From: Cladopsammia gracilis
Lineage: Eukaryota > Cnidaria > Anthozoa > Scleractinia > Dendrophylliidae
Length of the DNA: 64,000 bases
Direction of reading: 5' to 3'
Assembly (NCBI GenBank): GCA_022457155.1
Contig: JAJGOT010000163.1
Coordinates: forward strand, 258,501 to 322,500
Under the pieces are notes generated by a model. The model was not told the DNA's origin and made no database searches. It was given only the letters and a program-made list of their open reading frames with translations. This document shows, piece by piece, positions 1 through 12,352 of this stretch. The position numbers were made by a program, and so were the translations under genes. Numbering within the stretch: the first letter of the stretch is position 1; every line of letters begins with the position of its first letter.

Positions 1-269
1 CCTTATTCCTACGCGAAAAGAAAGCTCCTTTGGCGAAAAAAAAATATATAATCAAAATAAATGCGATGTTCATAGAGCAAAGAAAGCTTACAAAAGAATA
101 ATTATCTACGACAATATGTTATTTTAATGCGAAAGAACGAAGAAAAAAATAAACATCCAACATAATATTGAAAGAAGGCAAAATCTTATAACTTCACCAG
201 AAGATATTTTAGTCGCCGGTGGGCAAACTGTGTCAATAATTAAGCTTAGTCTCAAAAGGTTCAGAGTCA

Positions 270-1163
270 TCATTTAACATATTTAACATATTTACCATCA
301 ATATAAAGTTTGTCCGGTTCGGACTTACTGAAATTGGCCCGTCTACCTTCTTTCCTTGCCTGTTTTAATTTCTCTATCTGCGCTTTCCTCAAAAGATGTA
401 GTTCTTTCGGGATGTCCTCAAACATTTTAAAATTTGTGCCCTTTAGGTTTCGCCCTTGTTTGAAGACTCGCTCCTTGTCTGAGAATCGTAGAAACCGAGC
501 AATAATCGTGCGGCCGTCGTTACAGGTATCATCTTTTGGCTTGCCTAGCCTGTGGACCCTCTGAAATTCAATTTGTTTGGCGTTCTCAACTCCAAGTGTA
601 TTTTCAAGAAAGTTAACAAGGACATCTTTAGTATCTTCACTTGTACTTTTTCCTGCTTCAGCGCCGTTCTGAAAGACTTCTGGAATTCCTTCGAATTTCA
701 AATTTTCACGTCGGCTGTAGGCCTCTAAATAAAGGATTTTCTTTTGACATTCACCTAATTCCTTAGTACGCTCGTCGAGAGTTGTTTGGAGTCGGTTGAG
801 CTCGCTGTCGACAAATTGGGAGTTGGTTTCCATACTATCAAATTTTCCTTCGAGCGTTTTCTGTTTATCTTTGACTGATATAACATCTACTTCCACAGAA
901 GTAATCTTGCTTTGCAGTGTTTTAACAGTTTGACTTATTTCTTCCATCTTTAAGTCCATACTCTTCAGCCTCGAAATTATAAAGTCTAGTTTTCCCTCGA
1001 TACCTTCGGCGGCCATTGTTTTCTCAGCGACACTTGAAGTTATCACGTCCGGCGACGAGGACTCTTTGACTCGTTTTTCTTCAGGTGACGTTTCAATTGA
1101 ACTACAGGATGAGCCCTTGCTAAATTTTCTCTTAGGAGTAACAAATACGGAGGAAAACTCCAT
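270..1163 (-). pseudogene. LINE ORF1-like RNA-binding protein, inverted
   Basis: An intact frame of about 297 residues from the ATG at 1163; a longer in-frame reading to 1256 crosses the inversion junction and is unlikely to be real. Seen: a low-complexity Ser/Lys-rich N-terminus, a long coiled coil in the middle, then a block containing YLEAYSRRENLKFEGIPE and a C-terminal basic region. This order (coiled coil, RRM-like core, basic C-terminus) is that of L1-type ORF1 proteins, which bind the element RNA as trimers. It now reads antisense to the RT fragment beside it, so it cannot act with it in cis. No stop codon interrupts it, which suggests a fairly young copy. Confidence 0.75.
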
Positions 1164-1235
1164 AAACACCGAAATAGGATACGCCGCCAACGGAGCATTC
1201 AAAAACCCGTCCTCACTCCATGACGTACTCACCAA

Positions 1236-3183
1236 TCTCCTTTTGTTGATATTCATCGATTTTCAGAAGGCGTTCGATAGTTTGGAACACAATTATTTAC
1301 AAAGTTGTCTAGAATCTTTTAATTTCGGTCAGAACTTTATTAGATGGGTATCTTCATTCTACGAAAATATACAAAGCTGTATTATCAACAATGGTACAAC
1401 CTCTGATTTCTTCACAATCGAACGAGGAGTTAGGCAAGGGGACCCTCTTTCTCCGTATCTTTTTGTAGTAGCTGTTGAAACCTTAGCTATCGCAGTAAGA
1501 CAAAACCCAATGATAAAAGGTATTACAATCGACAAGAAAGAAACAAAATTACTTCAATATGCAGATGACACAACTGCGGTCCTTTCAGATATCGATTCAG
1601 CGCAAACCCTTTTTAGGCTGCTAGACGAATTTAAGAAGATCTCAGGTTTAGCCGTCAACCCCACAAAAACGGAAGCAATGTGGATCGGCTCTTTAAAAGA
1701 AAACAAATCGAAACCCTTTGATATTAAATGGTCAAATGAACCAATTAAAGCTCTCGGTGTCTACTACACTTATGATCAAAAATTATTACATGAGAAAAAT
1801 TTTATAGAAAGATTAGACAGCGTTAAAAAACTAGTACACATATGGTCTGCACGTGGTCTTTCCCTTTACGGAAAGATCACTGTTATCAAATCCTTAATTA
1901 TCCCAAAATTTGTTTACGTGGCATCACTATTAGCCACTCCAGAGTGGGTGGTTCAGGAATTGAATAAATTGATATTTAAATTTTTATGGAAAGGTGTTGA
2001 TAAGGTTACACGTTTGTCAACAATAAATGACTACGAAAAAAGCGGCTTGAAAATGATTGACTTGGAAACAATGGTCAAATCTTTAAGACTTGCCTGGTTA
2101 AAGAGAATTTTCAGCGAAAACGACGGCACATGGAAGAATTACTTGTGTTATCAACTTAAAAGCTACGGGGGCCTTTTTCTATTTCATTGTAATTATGATG
2201 TAAAAGACGCTGTAGTTACATCGCGTTTTTACTCCGAATTGCTTCAATGGTGGGCCACTTTTCGTGAGAATTATTCTACAGATAAAATGCGGTATAATAT
2301 TATTTGGAATAATAAAGATATTCGGATAAACAATAAGTCAATTTTTTATAAAGCATTTGTCGATAATGGTTTCCTTTTGGTTTCCGATCTCCGATTTGAT
2401 TTGAGTATTGCAGAGTCGTATAGTATTATTATAAGAAAGATCAAAAAAACTAATTTTTTAACATGGGCAGGTCTTAGACTTGCTGTACCTGCCGCCTTGA
2501 GAGACAACTTTAGAACAAAGGATTACACCTTTTTGACATTGCCACCCTCTGTGATAATTAAGAATAGTGATTTTGACATTTTAAAGAAGAAATCAAAAGA
2601 TTATTATTCACTGCTCATAAGTAAAATGGCACAACTTTCAAAAAACACCTCGATTTTAAAACGAGATTTTAATTTGACGGAAGACCAACTGGAAAAAGCA
2701 TTTCTTTTACCACACATCATATGCTCAGAATCCTATGTTAAGGCTTTTCAGTACAAGGTCCTCAACTCCATATTATATACTAACACTAAGCTATACAAAA
2801 TAGGATATCTATCTGATGATAAATGTTCCTTTTGTAAGTCGAAACCTGAAACCCTTATTCACCTTCTCTTTGATTGTGTATATGTTAAACTTTTCTGGAA
2901 GGACTTTGAATTTTATTATTATCTGCTGTCAAATGAATGGATTAGCCTTAGTTTACAGGATGTGCTATTAGGAATTATAGCTGTACAATGCCCTTTACTG
3001 AACTACTTTCTAATAATAGCAAAACTATATATATGGGAGTGCAGAAGATCACAAACCCGTCCTATTATTGCTGGGTTTAAGTTAAGGATAAATATTAAAT
3101 TTGAAACAGAGAAATATATTTGCACCAAAAACAGAACCTTAAGTGAATTTTATAAAAAATGGTCGGTAATGTGTAATGTGTAA
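1236..3183 (+). pseudogene. LINE reverse transcriptase, 5'-truncated
   Basis: A frame of about 650 codons opens just before RT motif A (FIDFQKAFDSLEHN), then motif B (GVRQGDPLSPYLF) and the catalytic YADD box (LLQYADDTTAV near 1556). It continues through the thumb region (GLSLYGKITVIKSLIIPKF) to a C-terminal Cys-rich segment, CSFCKSKPETLIHLLFDC. These are the marks of L1/Tx1-clade ORF2 proteins, which copy element RNA at a nicked target. The apurinic endonuclease domain and RT motifs before A are absent, so the copy is dead although the remaining frame has no stop. Reading the frame upstream to 1066 crosses into inverted ORF1 and is an artefact. Confidence 0.85.
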
Positions 3184-3361
3184 AAGGTTTTTTTTTTTTT
3201 TTTTTGTAATACATGTAGTTAGTTAGTTTTATTAATGTCTGTTTGCCTTTGTGTTTATCGTTAATATCGTAAGTAGTATAAGTAGTGTAAAGTAACATGT
3301 AAAGAAGCACTTGTATTTGTGTTAATAAAATAAAAGTTACATAAAAAAAAAAAAAAAAAAA
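3184..3361 (+). other. LINE 3' UTR and poly(A) tail
   Basis: Non-coding tail after the RT stop: a run of about 20 T at 3187-3206, an AATAAAATAAAA signal near 3324-3335, and about 19 A at 3343-3361. The poly(A) end marks the 3' boundary of the LINE insertion. Confidence 0.7.
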
Positions 3362-3384
3362 ACTATGTGTTATTTAAACAGGAA

Positions 3385-3418
3385 AAAGATACATACCTAC
3401 ATACATACATACCTTTAT
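3385..3418. repeat. (ATAC)n-type microsatellite, LINE tail
   Basis: Repeated ATAC/CTAC units abut the antisense LINE fragment to the right. CR1/L2-like LINEs often end in short simple repeats, so this is probably the 3' tail of that fragment, read in reverse. Confidence 0.5.
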
Positions 3419-3790
3419 TTAAACACGTTAAAAACATCGGTCACAAAGCAAGATAAAAACTGGTTTACATGTTTGCCGTGTGGGAGTACGAAGTGGACAT
3501 AAGGCGATTGATTTCTATATTAAACTTTTTATAAGATCTAATAGCTCTGACATTCTGTGGAAGATTATTCCACAACAGTGCCCCACTATAGCAAAAACTG
3601 CGTTTTAAAAAATCTGTATGGGGCTTAGGCAGACAGAATTTGTTTTCCTTGTCTCTGAGTTCATGCATAGTCAGTGCTGAAAGGTGTAAACAGGCCTTGA
3701 AGATACTCCGGAGTTTGGTTGGTAACAGTTTTAATCATTAAACATGCCGTCCTCCCGTAGTTTCGAGAGACCTTACTTGGAGAAAGGTGA
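3419..3790 (-). pseudogene. CR1/L2-like LINE RT C-terminus fragment
   Basis: On the - strand two frames carry the end of a second LINE family. The right one has MIKTVTNQTPEYLQGLF; the left one continues, in another frame, through a block ending FCYSGALLWNNLPQNVR. The pattern aromatic-Tyr-Ser-Gly-x-x-x-Trp-Asn-x-Leu-Pro is the typical end of CR1/L2/RTE-type RT proteins. A frameshift near 3661-3668 separates the halves. Only the extreme 3' end is kept. Sequence to the right (about 3790-4008) stays open on the - strand but shows no RT motif. Confidence 0.65.
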
Positions 3791-6560
3791 CCCTGGTGAA
3801 GTTGTATTTTGACCTTCGTGCCCAGTGCCGGCCGAGGTCGAACGTTCGTTTTAACCAGATCAGGCAAAAATGGCGCCGGTTTCGAATTGTTGTTCGATGT
3901 TTTCGATCGGCTACTACTGCAAAGATCCAAGATATGCTCAATTAGATCACAGGAATGGGATCTGAAGGCTTCACTTTGTGAGTTCGGCGGGGAAAAATGT
4001 AAGTGCATGCTATTTTTGGTTTAAATGTCAAGCCATTTTTACATCGGGTTCGATCGCCGATCTGCAAGTCAGACACCTTCCTTGTCTCTCTTTTTTATAC
4101 GCTGTAGGATAGAGGATTTAAAGGCGCTCAAATTATGAAGAAACACCATAAAAAGACAAGAAAAACATCAGGTAACGTTTATTAAGTTTAATTTAGCGAT
4201 TTACCGTATTTATTGGTATATTTTTGCATAAATTATCAGTCCAAATTCTTTATACAAAAACTCTTATATTACCGCTTGGGCTTCCTGTGCTACGACGACA
4301 ACGCCAAGGAAAGAGTCTCTTTAAACGTAATTCGCGCTCTCTTAAACTACTTTGCAATTCGAGTTCCAATTTGTTTGATTTGTCTAATGTAACTGGATTG
4401 TCCAGGAGCCGAATTCGTAGGGACGGCTTTCAAGTTCAAATAGAGCAAGACAAATTTATCATTTGAAGTTGTTGTTTTGCAGGGACGGCAACGAAATGTG
4501 TGAAAATGTAAAAGTTTAAACGCACGTGCAGAGGCATTGTTTTCGCTCGTTAAATTTATTGTTTTGTGGCTTTCTCACTGCTGTCGTCGTCGTGGATACT
4601 GTTTTTTAGCTCCCTTGTATTTAACACTTGTGGCACTTTGTAAGAAAATTGCTGTTGCACTTTGTAATAATTAATCAGCGCCGATAAATGAGTTGTCGCT
4701 GTGACAATTTCATCACAAAGTGCAAGGGCGGTTGGCTAACGGGAGCCCTTAGCCTGGGGCGCCCAAAGAACTGATTTGGGTGCCTAATTTTTGGTTAGGG
4801 CGTCAAACCTTCCCCAGCCTGGACTCGTAACGTCTGAGCATTGGGCTTTTTGGGTTCCTAGAAATGTTTCTAAGGCAACAGAACAAGAATTTGTAGGAAA
4901 GTTCGGATTTACGACCTGCTTTGTACATGTTATTTCCACTATGGAAGGCGATTATGCTCTAACAATGTGCTTAGCATTTCACTCGCGAGGATCTCTTGCT
5001 AGCGCCGAAGCTGAACCGATTTCTACTTTCTGCAACAAATTTCTTCAAGTTGCACAACAAAAATTCGTATAACATGGCTCTTGCAACTTGTTTCGCAACA
5101 CCCTTCAGTCAACCAATCACGGCCCAGCATGGACATGACGTTTTCATTATTCAACTTACGCATTTTTTTTCACGAGACAAGTTGCAAGACAAGTTACGCG
5201 GGAAGTTTGGTTTCACCGAAATTCTTTAAGGTTACAGAGTACTTTCAGATCGAAAATTTATTGAATTTTTTTTTCTTGGCGTCAAAATAAAGTTTGCAGA
5301 ATGAACTTTCATCCAAAAAAAAAAAAATTGTTGAAAAATAGTGAAAATTGACGGTTGTGGGCGGAGTTTGTTTATAAAGCGATATGTTTTTTAAGCGCTG
5401 TTTTCTCAAAGTTAATTTTTCGTTTGTTGGGGACACTTTAAAGAGCTACAACTCAAAGGGAATTTTTTTCGATTTTACTCAAATTTGGACAGAAGCTAGG
5501 CTAACATATAATCAACAAAAACGATCGGCGAATTTCTTATTTCCGAAAACTTTTTCGTCAAGAGCCATTTCCGTGCGATCATTCCAATTTTTTTATCCCT
5601 TTTTTGAAAATATTCTGTAACTTTTCACAGCAATTGAATATGGGAAATCGCCGATACGTTTTTTTTAGCGCTTCGTGTCCGGAAACCCAAGAACAAATCA
5701 AATTAGCAAAATACAATAATTGCTTTGAGTTATATCGTTTTAAAGCTGATTCGGACGTTCGAATTTAGACGTTGTAAAAAATTCGACAATTCATTTCATT
5801 ACCAAATGGTTTCCATATTTAGATAGCCAGCTCTATAAGCTTTAATTTGATGTCCGGGTTTAGGTATATTAAGTGTAATCTTAAGACGCTAGAGCTGTTA
5901 TACTGGAGACACCCCCGAAGGTACACTGTAACCTTAATCCAGGTTGAAAATAGTATTAAGAGCTTTGGAATCCTGACACACAGCGGCAACCAACGAAGTC
6001 CTTTAACAAAACAATATAGTATTCTTTTGAACAAACATCTTTAATTTAATTCTAACAATTTATGCATTTTTATTTCTTACATCTTTTAATTCATGCGCGT
6101 TTTTTACCATTCTGTTTCATCTTTCATAGACTGCAATACAGGGAGCCGAAAGCTCGGTTTTAAAATCATTTTAGCCCGGCAGAGAACGTTTTGTATTTAT
6201 TCAGTATTTCTTGAATTTTAAACACTAGCTATCTAATATAGAATTTATCCTAAAGTGAAAGTTGAAACAACCACTTGATATGGCCATCAAATATTTCCTG
6301 GTAAAAACTCCACTGCTCTCTGACCCGGTGCAGTTTTAGGCCCAGGCTTTGCTCTACCATCTTTTGTCAGCGCCAGGTACCAGCCGGAATGGAGCCTGGA
6401 CTCAAATGAACTGTAACCATTGCTGTTAAGGTGTTCTTTAAATACACAATCATCGATCAAGGAATCCTGTTAAACGATGAACAAAAATACTAGCTATTTT
6501 AGTGGGTGTTTTTATAGGTATACAACAGAATTCAAAGAAAATACGAATTGCTATGTACTG
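3791..6560. other. AT-rich non-coding stretch
   Basis: No gene, exon or complete repeat could be supported. Open frames here are short and lack recognisable motifs. Several T- and A-runs are present (for example 5161-5170, 5266-5274, 5317-5328). Confidence 0.5.
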
Positions 6561-6854
6561 TAAAGGCCCGTTTACACGGGAGATTTTTTGTTCAATTTTT
6601 GTCGCGCGCAAGTTGCATCTTCAAATCGCATGTGTAAACGGGCGGCGATTTCAGCGCGATTTGTCGCGCAATGTCGCACAGGTTTCGAACATGTTTAAAA
6701 CCTGATGCAACTTGGCGGCGATTTTTGTGAAATCGCAGCAAATACCGCACCCGAATCGCACAGGAAATCGCCGCTAGTTTACACTTGCGACAAAAGTTGC
6801 ATTGGAGAGCACGACAAAAATCGCATAAAAAATCGCATGTGTAAACGAGCCTTA
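6561..6854. mobile_element. MITE with TAAGGCCCGTTTACAC-type ends
   Basis: A 294-bp element with imperfect terminal inverted repeats: left TAAAGGCCCGTTTACAC, right end the complement of TTAAGGCTCGTTTACAC. The inside repeats the motif ATCGCATGTGTAAAC and is rich in TCGC/GCGA. There is no coding capacity. It resembles non-autonomous DNA transposons; the superfamily cannot be fixed because the target duplication is ambiguous (TA or TAA). Confidence 0.65.
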
Positions 6855-7264
6855 AAAGCTCTATAAAATCCTCCCCCGCAAGTCCAATAGTGGTGAATCG
6901 GTATTACGGTACCTATTTCTTATTCGATTGTATGAGGGTTCTTTTTATTCCAGACTTCCGATTGAACTGAACAATATTATTTACGTCCTGGGCTGGTACA
7001 CAACACAAGAAAAGGAAGTTGTTACTTACATAAGCTAAGAGGTTTCCATCGTTGTCCATTCCAACATATTTGTTAGCTGACTGCCCTCGCAATACAATTT
7101 CTCCCGGAGTGACCGACATAATTTCAAGGATGGCTAAAATTCAATAAAAAAGTTTCCTTTTAAAACGCAGAAATTATTTCAACTAAATACTTTTAGCTTG
7201 TTGCTCCAATTTCATCAGAAAGGGCAATTTTCATTACACAATAATTTTTAACTGAAACTGCACA

Positions 7265-7505
7265 AAAGGGCGCCGGACTTGAAATCCGGGAGTCCGGGTT
7301 CAAGACACATTTGGCCACTAGCTGAAGTTGTAGATCCGAGCTCAAGTCCTTGGCTACTAGGTCTGCTTCTTTCAGTTGGACTTCTTAACCTTATTATGTT
7401 CAATTTGAAGTATTGCTTCTTTTTTTGAATGATTAGTTTCACTAGCACTTGTGTTGTTATAAGCAAGGCAAATAAAAGGCATTTATTTATTTATTTATTT
7501 ATTTC
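7265..7505 (+). mobile_element. tRNA-derived SINE
   Basis: The 5' part resembles half of a tRNA-Ser(TGA): an anticodon stem-loop CCGGACTTGAAATCCGG at 7273-7289 followed by a T-arm/B-box-like GGGTTCAAGAC. A roughly 150-bp tRNA-unrelated body follows, ending in an (ATTT)n tail at about 7470-7505. This is a SINE layout (Pol III B box, body, simple tail). The A box and the acceptor half are not recognisable, so the copy is 5'-truncated. Confidence 0.6.
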
Positions 7506-10420
7506 ATTTTTTTTATTTTGCTCATGCTAGTATGCGTTGCTGTCGTTTTTAACGGGAAATCCTTTATGCAATTGGCTTATGGATGCATCGCTAGCGCAAA
7601 CTAAATGCAACGATTCGGACGCTTTTAGCCAGTATTCCGGACGATTTCCTGATGAGTAAAATTCGCCCTTTATGAGCACTTCGTAAACGAGTGGTTCCAG
7701 TTCAGTGAAGATAAAATTGATATCTTCATATGTGTCGAGAAATTATTTTTCCACAGTGGAAGAAATCCTTTTATTATTCGACTATGACGTCATTTTACCT
7801 TATAAGGAAAAAAGAACACGCGAAATATCCGAGCGTATTACACAGTAGATTGCCGTATTACACCTTAGCATCCCGGTTTCAAGACACAAGCTATTATCAA
7901 TACAAGAATTTCAGTCGAATAATAAAAACATTATTCGATGGTTTAACAGATAATACTTGCGGACATTTTACTCATTGCTCGCATTTTTTCTCGCCCCTGC
8001 CGGCGGGGCTCGAAAAAATACTACGCAACTCGTAAAATATCCGCGCATATTATCGATGTATTTCACTCGTGGAGTTTATGTATTAAACCGAGTTTACATA
8101 AGCCATTTCTAATGGTTTTCAAAGAGTTATCCTTGATTAAAACTAAAAGGACTATGAAACGAGGTTAAGTTTTGTATGATAAATGATGATGACTTTATTG
8201 AAGTTTCAATGTATTTAGCTACAAAAAGAGCTAATTGGGGGCACTATTACATAAATCCTATAAAGTCAAACAAATATATCTATCTAATGTATCTAGAATT
8301 TTTAATAGTAAAATGTATAAGTTTTCGCAACGCTAAAATCTCATCAGGTACCGCTGGCGGTAGGAACTGTTACTTGTATGACTCGTTCTGATAGGAGCTC
8401 ATAGACTATTTAGTATCATATTAACAAATTGAATAATGCAAACAGGGCCCTGATAATCCTATACCAATTAGACCGCTATCGTGTAAACACTTCTATCGCC
8501 ACATTGTAGAGTGCCACGCTTTTATAAGCAATACATCATCAGATTTAGTTGAGCACTTTTTCGTTTGTCTCACGAGTCACTTTGAGATGTCGAGGCGATG
8601 ATCATGAACATCTGAAAGCCATGTCTCCATCGTGAGACAAACGAACAAGCGTTCACCAAGTATCATACACACCACGATGAACAACAATCACATTTTTAAT
8701 AACGAGCATCAGATTTCTAGCAATACATTCATTATAAAAATAACGTTTGCTTGTAAGAGCAATGTACTTACTATAAGCATCGCTTGTCCCATGCTCGCTT
8801 CCCTCGATTGCATTATCCGTCACTCGCAACGCGAATCCTTGTCGGGAAATTAAGTACGTCTTGCGTACAAAGTTAGTAATAATTTGTTGGGAAGCCGTGA
8901 TTCACTGCTCGTCGAAGTTGCACTTGTCTACTATGCCGTTGAAGGTAAATATTTCAACTTCGCAGGTGAAAATTTAATGAGTTCCTAAACAAGGGCGTAT
9001 TTTTTCATTTCCTGTAAAACACCCTTGCCATTAAAACGCAAAATCAAGATCGTCATCCATCGAATATAGCTTGAAGGTTTGTGTGCATTCAGTTGAATCC
9101 TCACCAGTATCGGGGGGGGGGGGGGGGGGGATACTCCCATATGTAAGTTACATAGGTATGTGCCGCGGGATAGGGTGTGGTTTTTGAGGTGCTCAATGCT
9201 TAAATATGTTATCCCTTTTATGTTATCTTCGGGTAGGGTACCTTTAAATTGTATTAGCTAAATTACAGTGCTTAAACACCCAGCTAAACGAATAATCATG
9301 GTTATGATGGCGTATTAATGAAATCAGGCCCAGTAGTAGTCTATTCCTGATGCTGAACTTTCCATGTACAGAAAAGAAATAAAAACGACCTATTCACACT
9401 ATTCTGAGTTATCGTTTTTCCCTTAAATAGGATGTCAATTTTCAATTTTCTACCCTTTAATAGGGCCAGGGTTTAAGAACCTTCACGGCATACATCTATC
9501 TTAAATTGATGGAAGTACCACCCCCTCCCTCTCGGGCACCAGCATCACTGTCTGAGAATCGACTATTGGCAATTAGCAATTGCTTTCATTAAATTGCCGC
9601 GTTTGCCAAACAATAGCCTTTACTTTGGTTACTTGTATATGTTTAAAATCTGAGTATATTTGCATTTTTGTAGTGACTATTCATGCATTGCACACTGATG
9701 AGCCTATGAAATGTTTTAAAAATGTCAAGTAGCTATAGAAAAATGCCAAATATCGTGCATTTTTAAAAGAATATTAATATTATTTTTTCACTCTATAAAA
9801 AGCTCAAGATTAAAAGAAAAAGCTGCTAAGTTGCTTAATTTTTATTTTTCATTTTATACTACACTGCGTGATAGCCTTTATTTGATTGGTCACGCTGTAG
9901 GATTTCACCCACAGACTTAAAAGTCATATTGAATAGAACTGGCCAGCTTGTACAGCATTTTGAACAATTATTATTTTTATTATTTTAAAAGGAAAATACT
10001 GCTCAGCGGAATGGTCTGACCTTGGGATTTATTTTATCAACTGGTTCAAAACCAACTTGCAAAGGAAATTAAATGAAAATATCTCAGAGTTTTCATTTGG
10101 TCATTTTGGTCAAACCTGCACACAATAATCTGAATAATTAGCAAGAACCTTTGTTCTTTCCCGACCGCGCAGTTTACAGCTTGAGGATAATTTGATAAAT
10201 ACTAAAAATAAACCGGGATAGTCAATTAATTCGTAGAAAATATTGCTTGAAGGTGAAAACAAGTAGTTGTATAATAAATGATTCCCGGGTTGACGTCGTC
10301 TAATGAGCATTTTGTAAATTCAAATCTCTATAACTCAATAACGAGGACGATTTAGAGCAAACGTTTTTTTCTTTAAATAACGTGCAATTTATCTGAGAAA
10401 ACATTTCTATTTTTTCGTTC
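7506..10420. other. Non-coding stretch with a hairpin and G-run
   Basis: No gene is supported. Two small structures are visible: an inverted repeat TTCGTTTGTCTCACGA / TCGTGAGACAAACGAA around 8559-8645, and a G-run at about 9113-9130 followed by ATACTCCCATAT, which looks like the edge of the G-run MITE family seen complete at 29325-29685. Confidence 0.45.
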
Positions 10421-10824
10421 CCCAGAAAACCATCGTAATATATTTTATCTGGGATCCCCGGCAAACAATGCCCGGGCTATGATAACATATGGGGAGAATC
10501 AGCCGTAAACGATTAGGAGCGGGTGGCTCCCAGGGGAGAAGAGTGGCTCATCGCTGCTGGGAGGAGAGTGGACGATGCTATGTGACGGTCGTCCCTTTCG
10601 AAAACTGATTGAGGGAGGTTTTGGCGTGAGGCACTTTTATACTGAACACAAAGTATATGGCCACGTAATACGTCGCCTTGGACCAAATCAGCTGCACGGC
10701 GCATATATTTAATTTGGAAAAGAGGGACATTGTGTGAGAGTTCCCCAGATAAAATAGTAATATACTTTCACTGGGATCCCTGACAAACAATGCCCGGGCT
10801 ATGATAACAAATGGGGAGAATCAG
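10421..10824. repeat. Direct repeat flanking a dispersed repeat copy
   Basis: The block at 10421-10502 (containing GGGATCCCCGGCAAACAA and ATGCCCGGGCTATGATAACA) recurs at 10743-10824 with a few changes, about 322 bp apart. The interval between them (10571-10757) is a copy of a dispersed repeat also found at 20861-21230. This may be a partly duplicated unit of a longer tandem or the remains of a terminal repeat. Confidence 0.55.
10571..10757 (+). repeat. Dispersed repeat, copy 1
   Basis: Shares GCTATGTGACGGTCG, GAGGGAGGTTTTGG, GTATATGGC and AGAGGGACATTGTGTG, in the same order, with 20861-21230. This copy is uninterrupted and shows what the other looked like before a 179-bp insertion. Family unknown. 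Confidence 0.6.
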
Positions 10825-10920
10825 TCTGTCGGCGATTGCACCCCAAGTAATTCTAGTAGGGAACCATAAAATGGCTCCAAAAGCTGAAAATCCTGTATCT
10901 TCATGTAATCATGATGATGA

Positions 10921-12212
10921 TTTGTTTATTTATCACTCTCGCAGCCTATGGCTGAATTACAGTGTAGGTCGATAATAAATATATACTAACAAATAGATAG
11001 TTTCACAGTAAGTTACTCTATAATTTAATATGATAATAAATTACTCTATAACACACACACACACACACGCACACACGCATGAATGTATGAAGAAATAACC
11101 GAGGGCTAGGTGACGAGCGCTCTATGCGCATATTTTACGCTGACAAAACTGCCAAATCGGTCGGTTTTTGCCGCTATAGTGGTATGCGCTTTTGGTCTCA
11201 GATTATAGCGAGGGGACTGTCCAGTGATCTGCGAGTGTATAAGAGGGTGCAGGGGGTTTCCGGGGGCGATTTTACTTACAAACTTGGCGCATGCCATGTC
11301 CCTGCGCTCCTCTAGAGTGAGGATCCCAGCCTTAGCCATCGCGCTTGCATATGGTAGGAAAGGAAATATAATTGCTAGAGCGCGCTTCTGAACCCTTTCA
11401 AGATCCTGTGACAAGTATTTAGGAAGGTTGGCGAACACAACACAAGCGTATTCTAAAATAGAACGCACAAGAGAACAATAGATGCCGACCAGGTCTACTG
11501 GCGAGACACGACATTTCTTGAGTTGTCTAATTGCGTAAAGGCGTTTGTTAGCCTTCTTGGCTTCTTCACTACGTACCCGCAGTGGGCAGCCCATGAAAGA
11601 TCATCAGAGATGTACACTCCGATTAACTTGAATGACGTCACTTCTTCGATATAGGTACCGCCGGTGGCAATGGGTTGAGGTTGGCAGCTATTATAGTGAA
11701 GAAAGCTAACACGCATCTCCTTACACTTTTTTGGATTAAGCTGCATGTTGTTGTTACTAGCAAATTCTTGAACATCCGATACAATATGACACATTACTGA
11801 TGGTGAGTTCCTAGGTATTACCTCTAATAAAGTTAGGTCGTCCACAAACTTTGCTCTAAGCCTCCAATCACTAACAAGATCATTTACCATTATTGCAAAT
11901 AGTAAGGGCGCTAGTTTCGTGCCTTGTGGGATACCCCCATTAAGGAGAGTTTAGACGGAGATAAAAACGAACCTATTTGTACGAACTGTGACCTTTCTAG
12001 TAAGAACGCAGCGACCCACCTTACTAGGCTAGGGTGTAGGTCGAAACAAGGCAGCTTTGACAATAAAATCTTATGATCAATTAAGTCAAAGCCCTTTTTG
12101 AAGTCGGCAAAAAAAAAAAAAAACCGGATAGTACAATTGCCTCTGTCTAGTGCTTCGAGGGCTAAGTGAAGCAGGTAAACAAGGGCTTGGTCTGTAGATC
12201 GCCCGGCGACTG
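10921..12212 (-). pseudogene. LINE RT (FVDD type), 5'-truncated
   Basis: A - strand non-LTR RT fragment broken by frameshifts. From the right: motif A region FADFKKGFDLIDH (a poly-T/A run just before it distorts the frame, about 12110-12120), IPQGTKLAPLLFAI (motif B, about 11880-11935), AKFVDDLTLL (motif C with FVDD, about 11840), LNPKKCKEM, then the C-terminal blocks LKKCRVSP and LEYACVVFANLPKYLSQ to a stop at 11106. The 3' UTR runs to about 10921 and ends in ATGATGATG-type sequence. The family is CR1/Jockey-like rather than the L1 type at 1-3361. It interrupts a 31-bp minisatellite. Confidence 0.75.
11050..11078. repeat. (AC)n microsatellite
   Basis: A run of AC dinucleotides with two CG interruptions. 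Confidence 0.9.
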
Positions 12213-12352
12213 CAAATCATCATCATGTATCTTACATCTTCATGTAATCATCATCATGTATCTTACATCTTCATGTAATCGTCATCATGTATCTTACATC
12301 TTCATGTAATCATCATCATGTATCTTACATCTTCATGTAATCGTGATCATGT
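12213..12352. repeat. 31-bp minisatellite
   Basis: About 4.3 tandem copies of a 31-bp unit containing ATCATCATGTATCTTACAT. A further partial unit (TGTATCTTCATGTAATCATG) lies at 10897-10916, on the other side of the LINE, so the LINE sits within or beside the array. Confidence 0.85.

Larger units (their letters stand above)
1..3361 (+). mobile_element. L1/Tx1-type LINE with inverted 5' segment
   Basis: A non-LTR retrotransposon copy in two opposed pieces. The left piece (to about 1235) carries ORF1 on the - strand; the right piece (from about 1236) carries the C-terminal two thirds of the reverse transcriptase on the + strand, followed by a 3' UTR, an AATAAAATAAAA signal and a poly(A) run at 3343-3361. 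The endonuclease and the start of the RT are missing. This geometry, with the ORF1 N-terminus at the junction and the RT pointing to the poly(A) tail, is what twin priming of an L1-type element gives. Two independent insertions are the alternative. The left boundary lies outside the window or within the first 250 bases. Confidence 0.7.

Noticed and set aside
1066..1235. N-terminal extension of the RT frame and of the ORF1 frame across the LINE junction
   Set aside because: Each reads through antisense sequence of the other segment; conserved motifs begin only on its own side of the junction.
7730..8035. 101-codon frame on the + strand
   Set aside because: No motif, no splice context and no promoter; composition like the surrounding AT-rich DNA.
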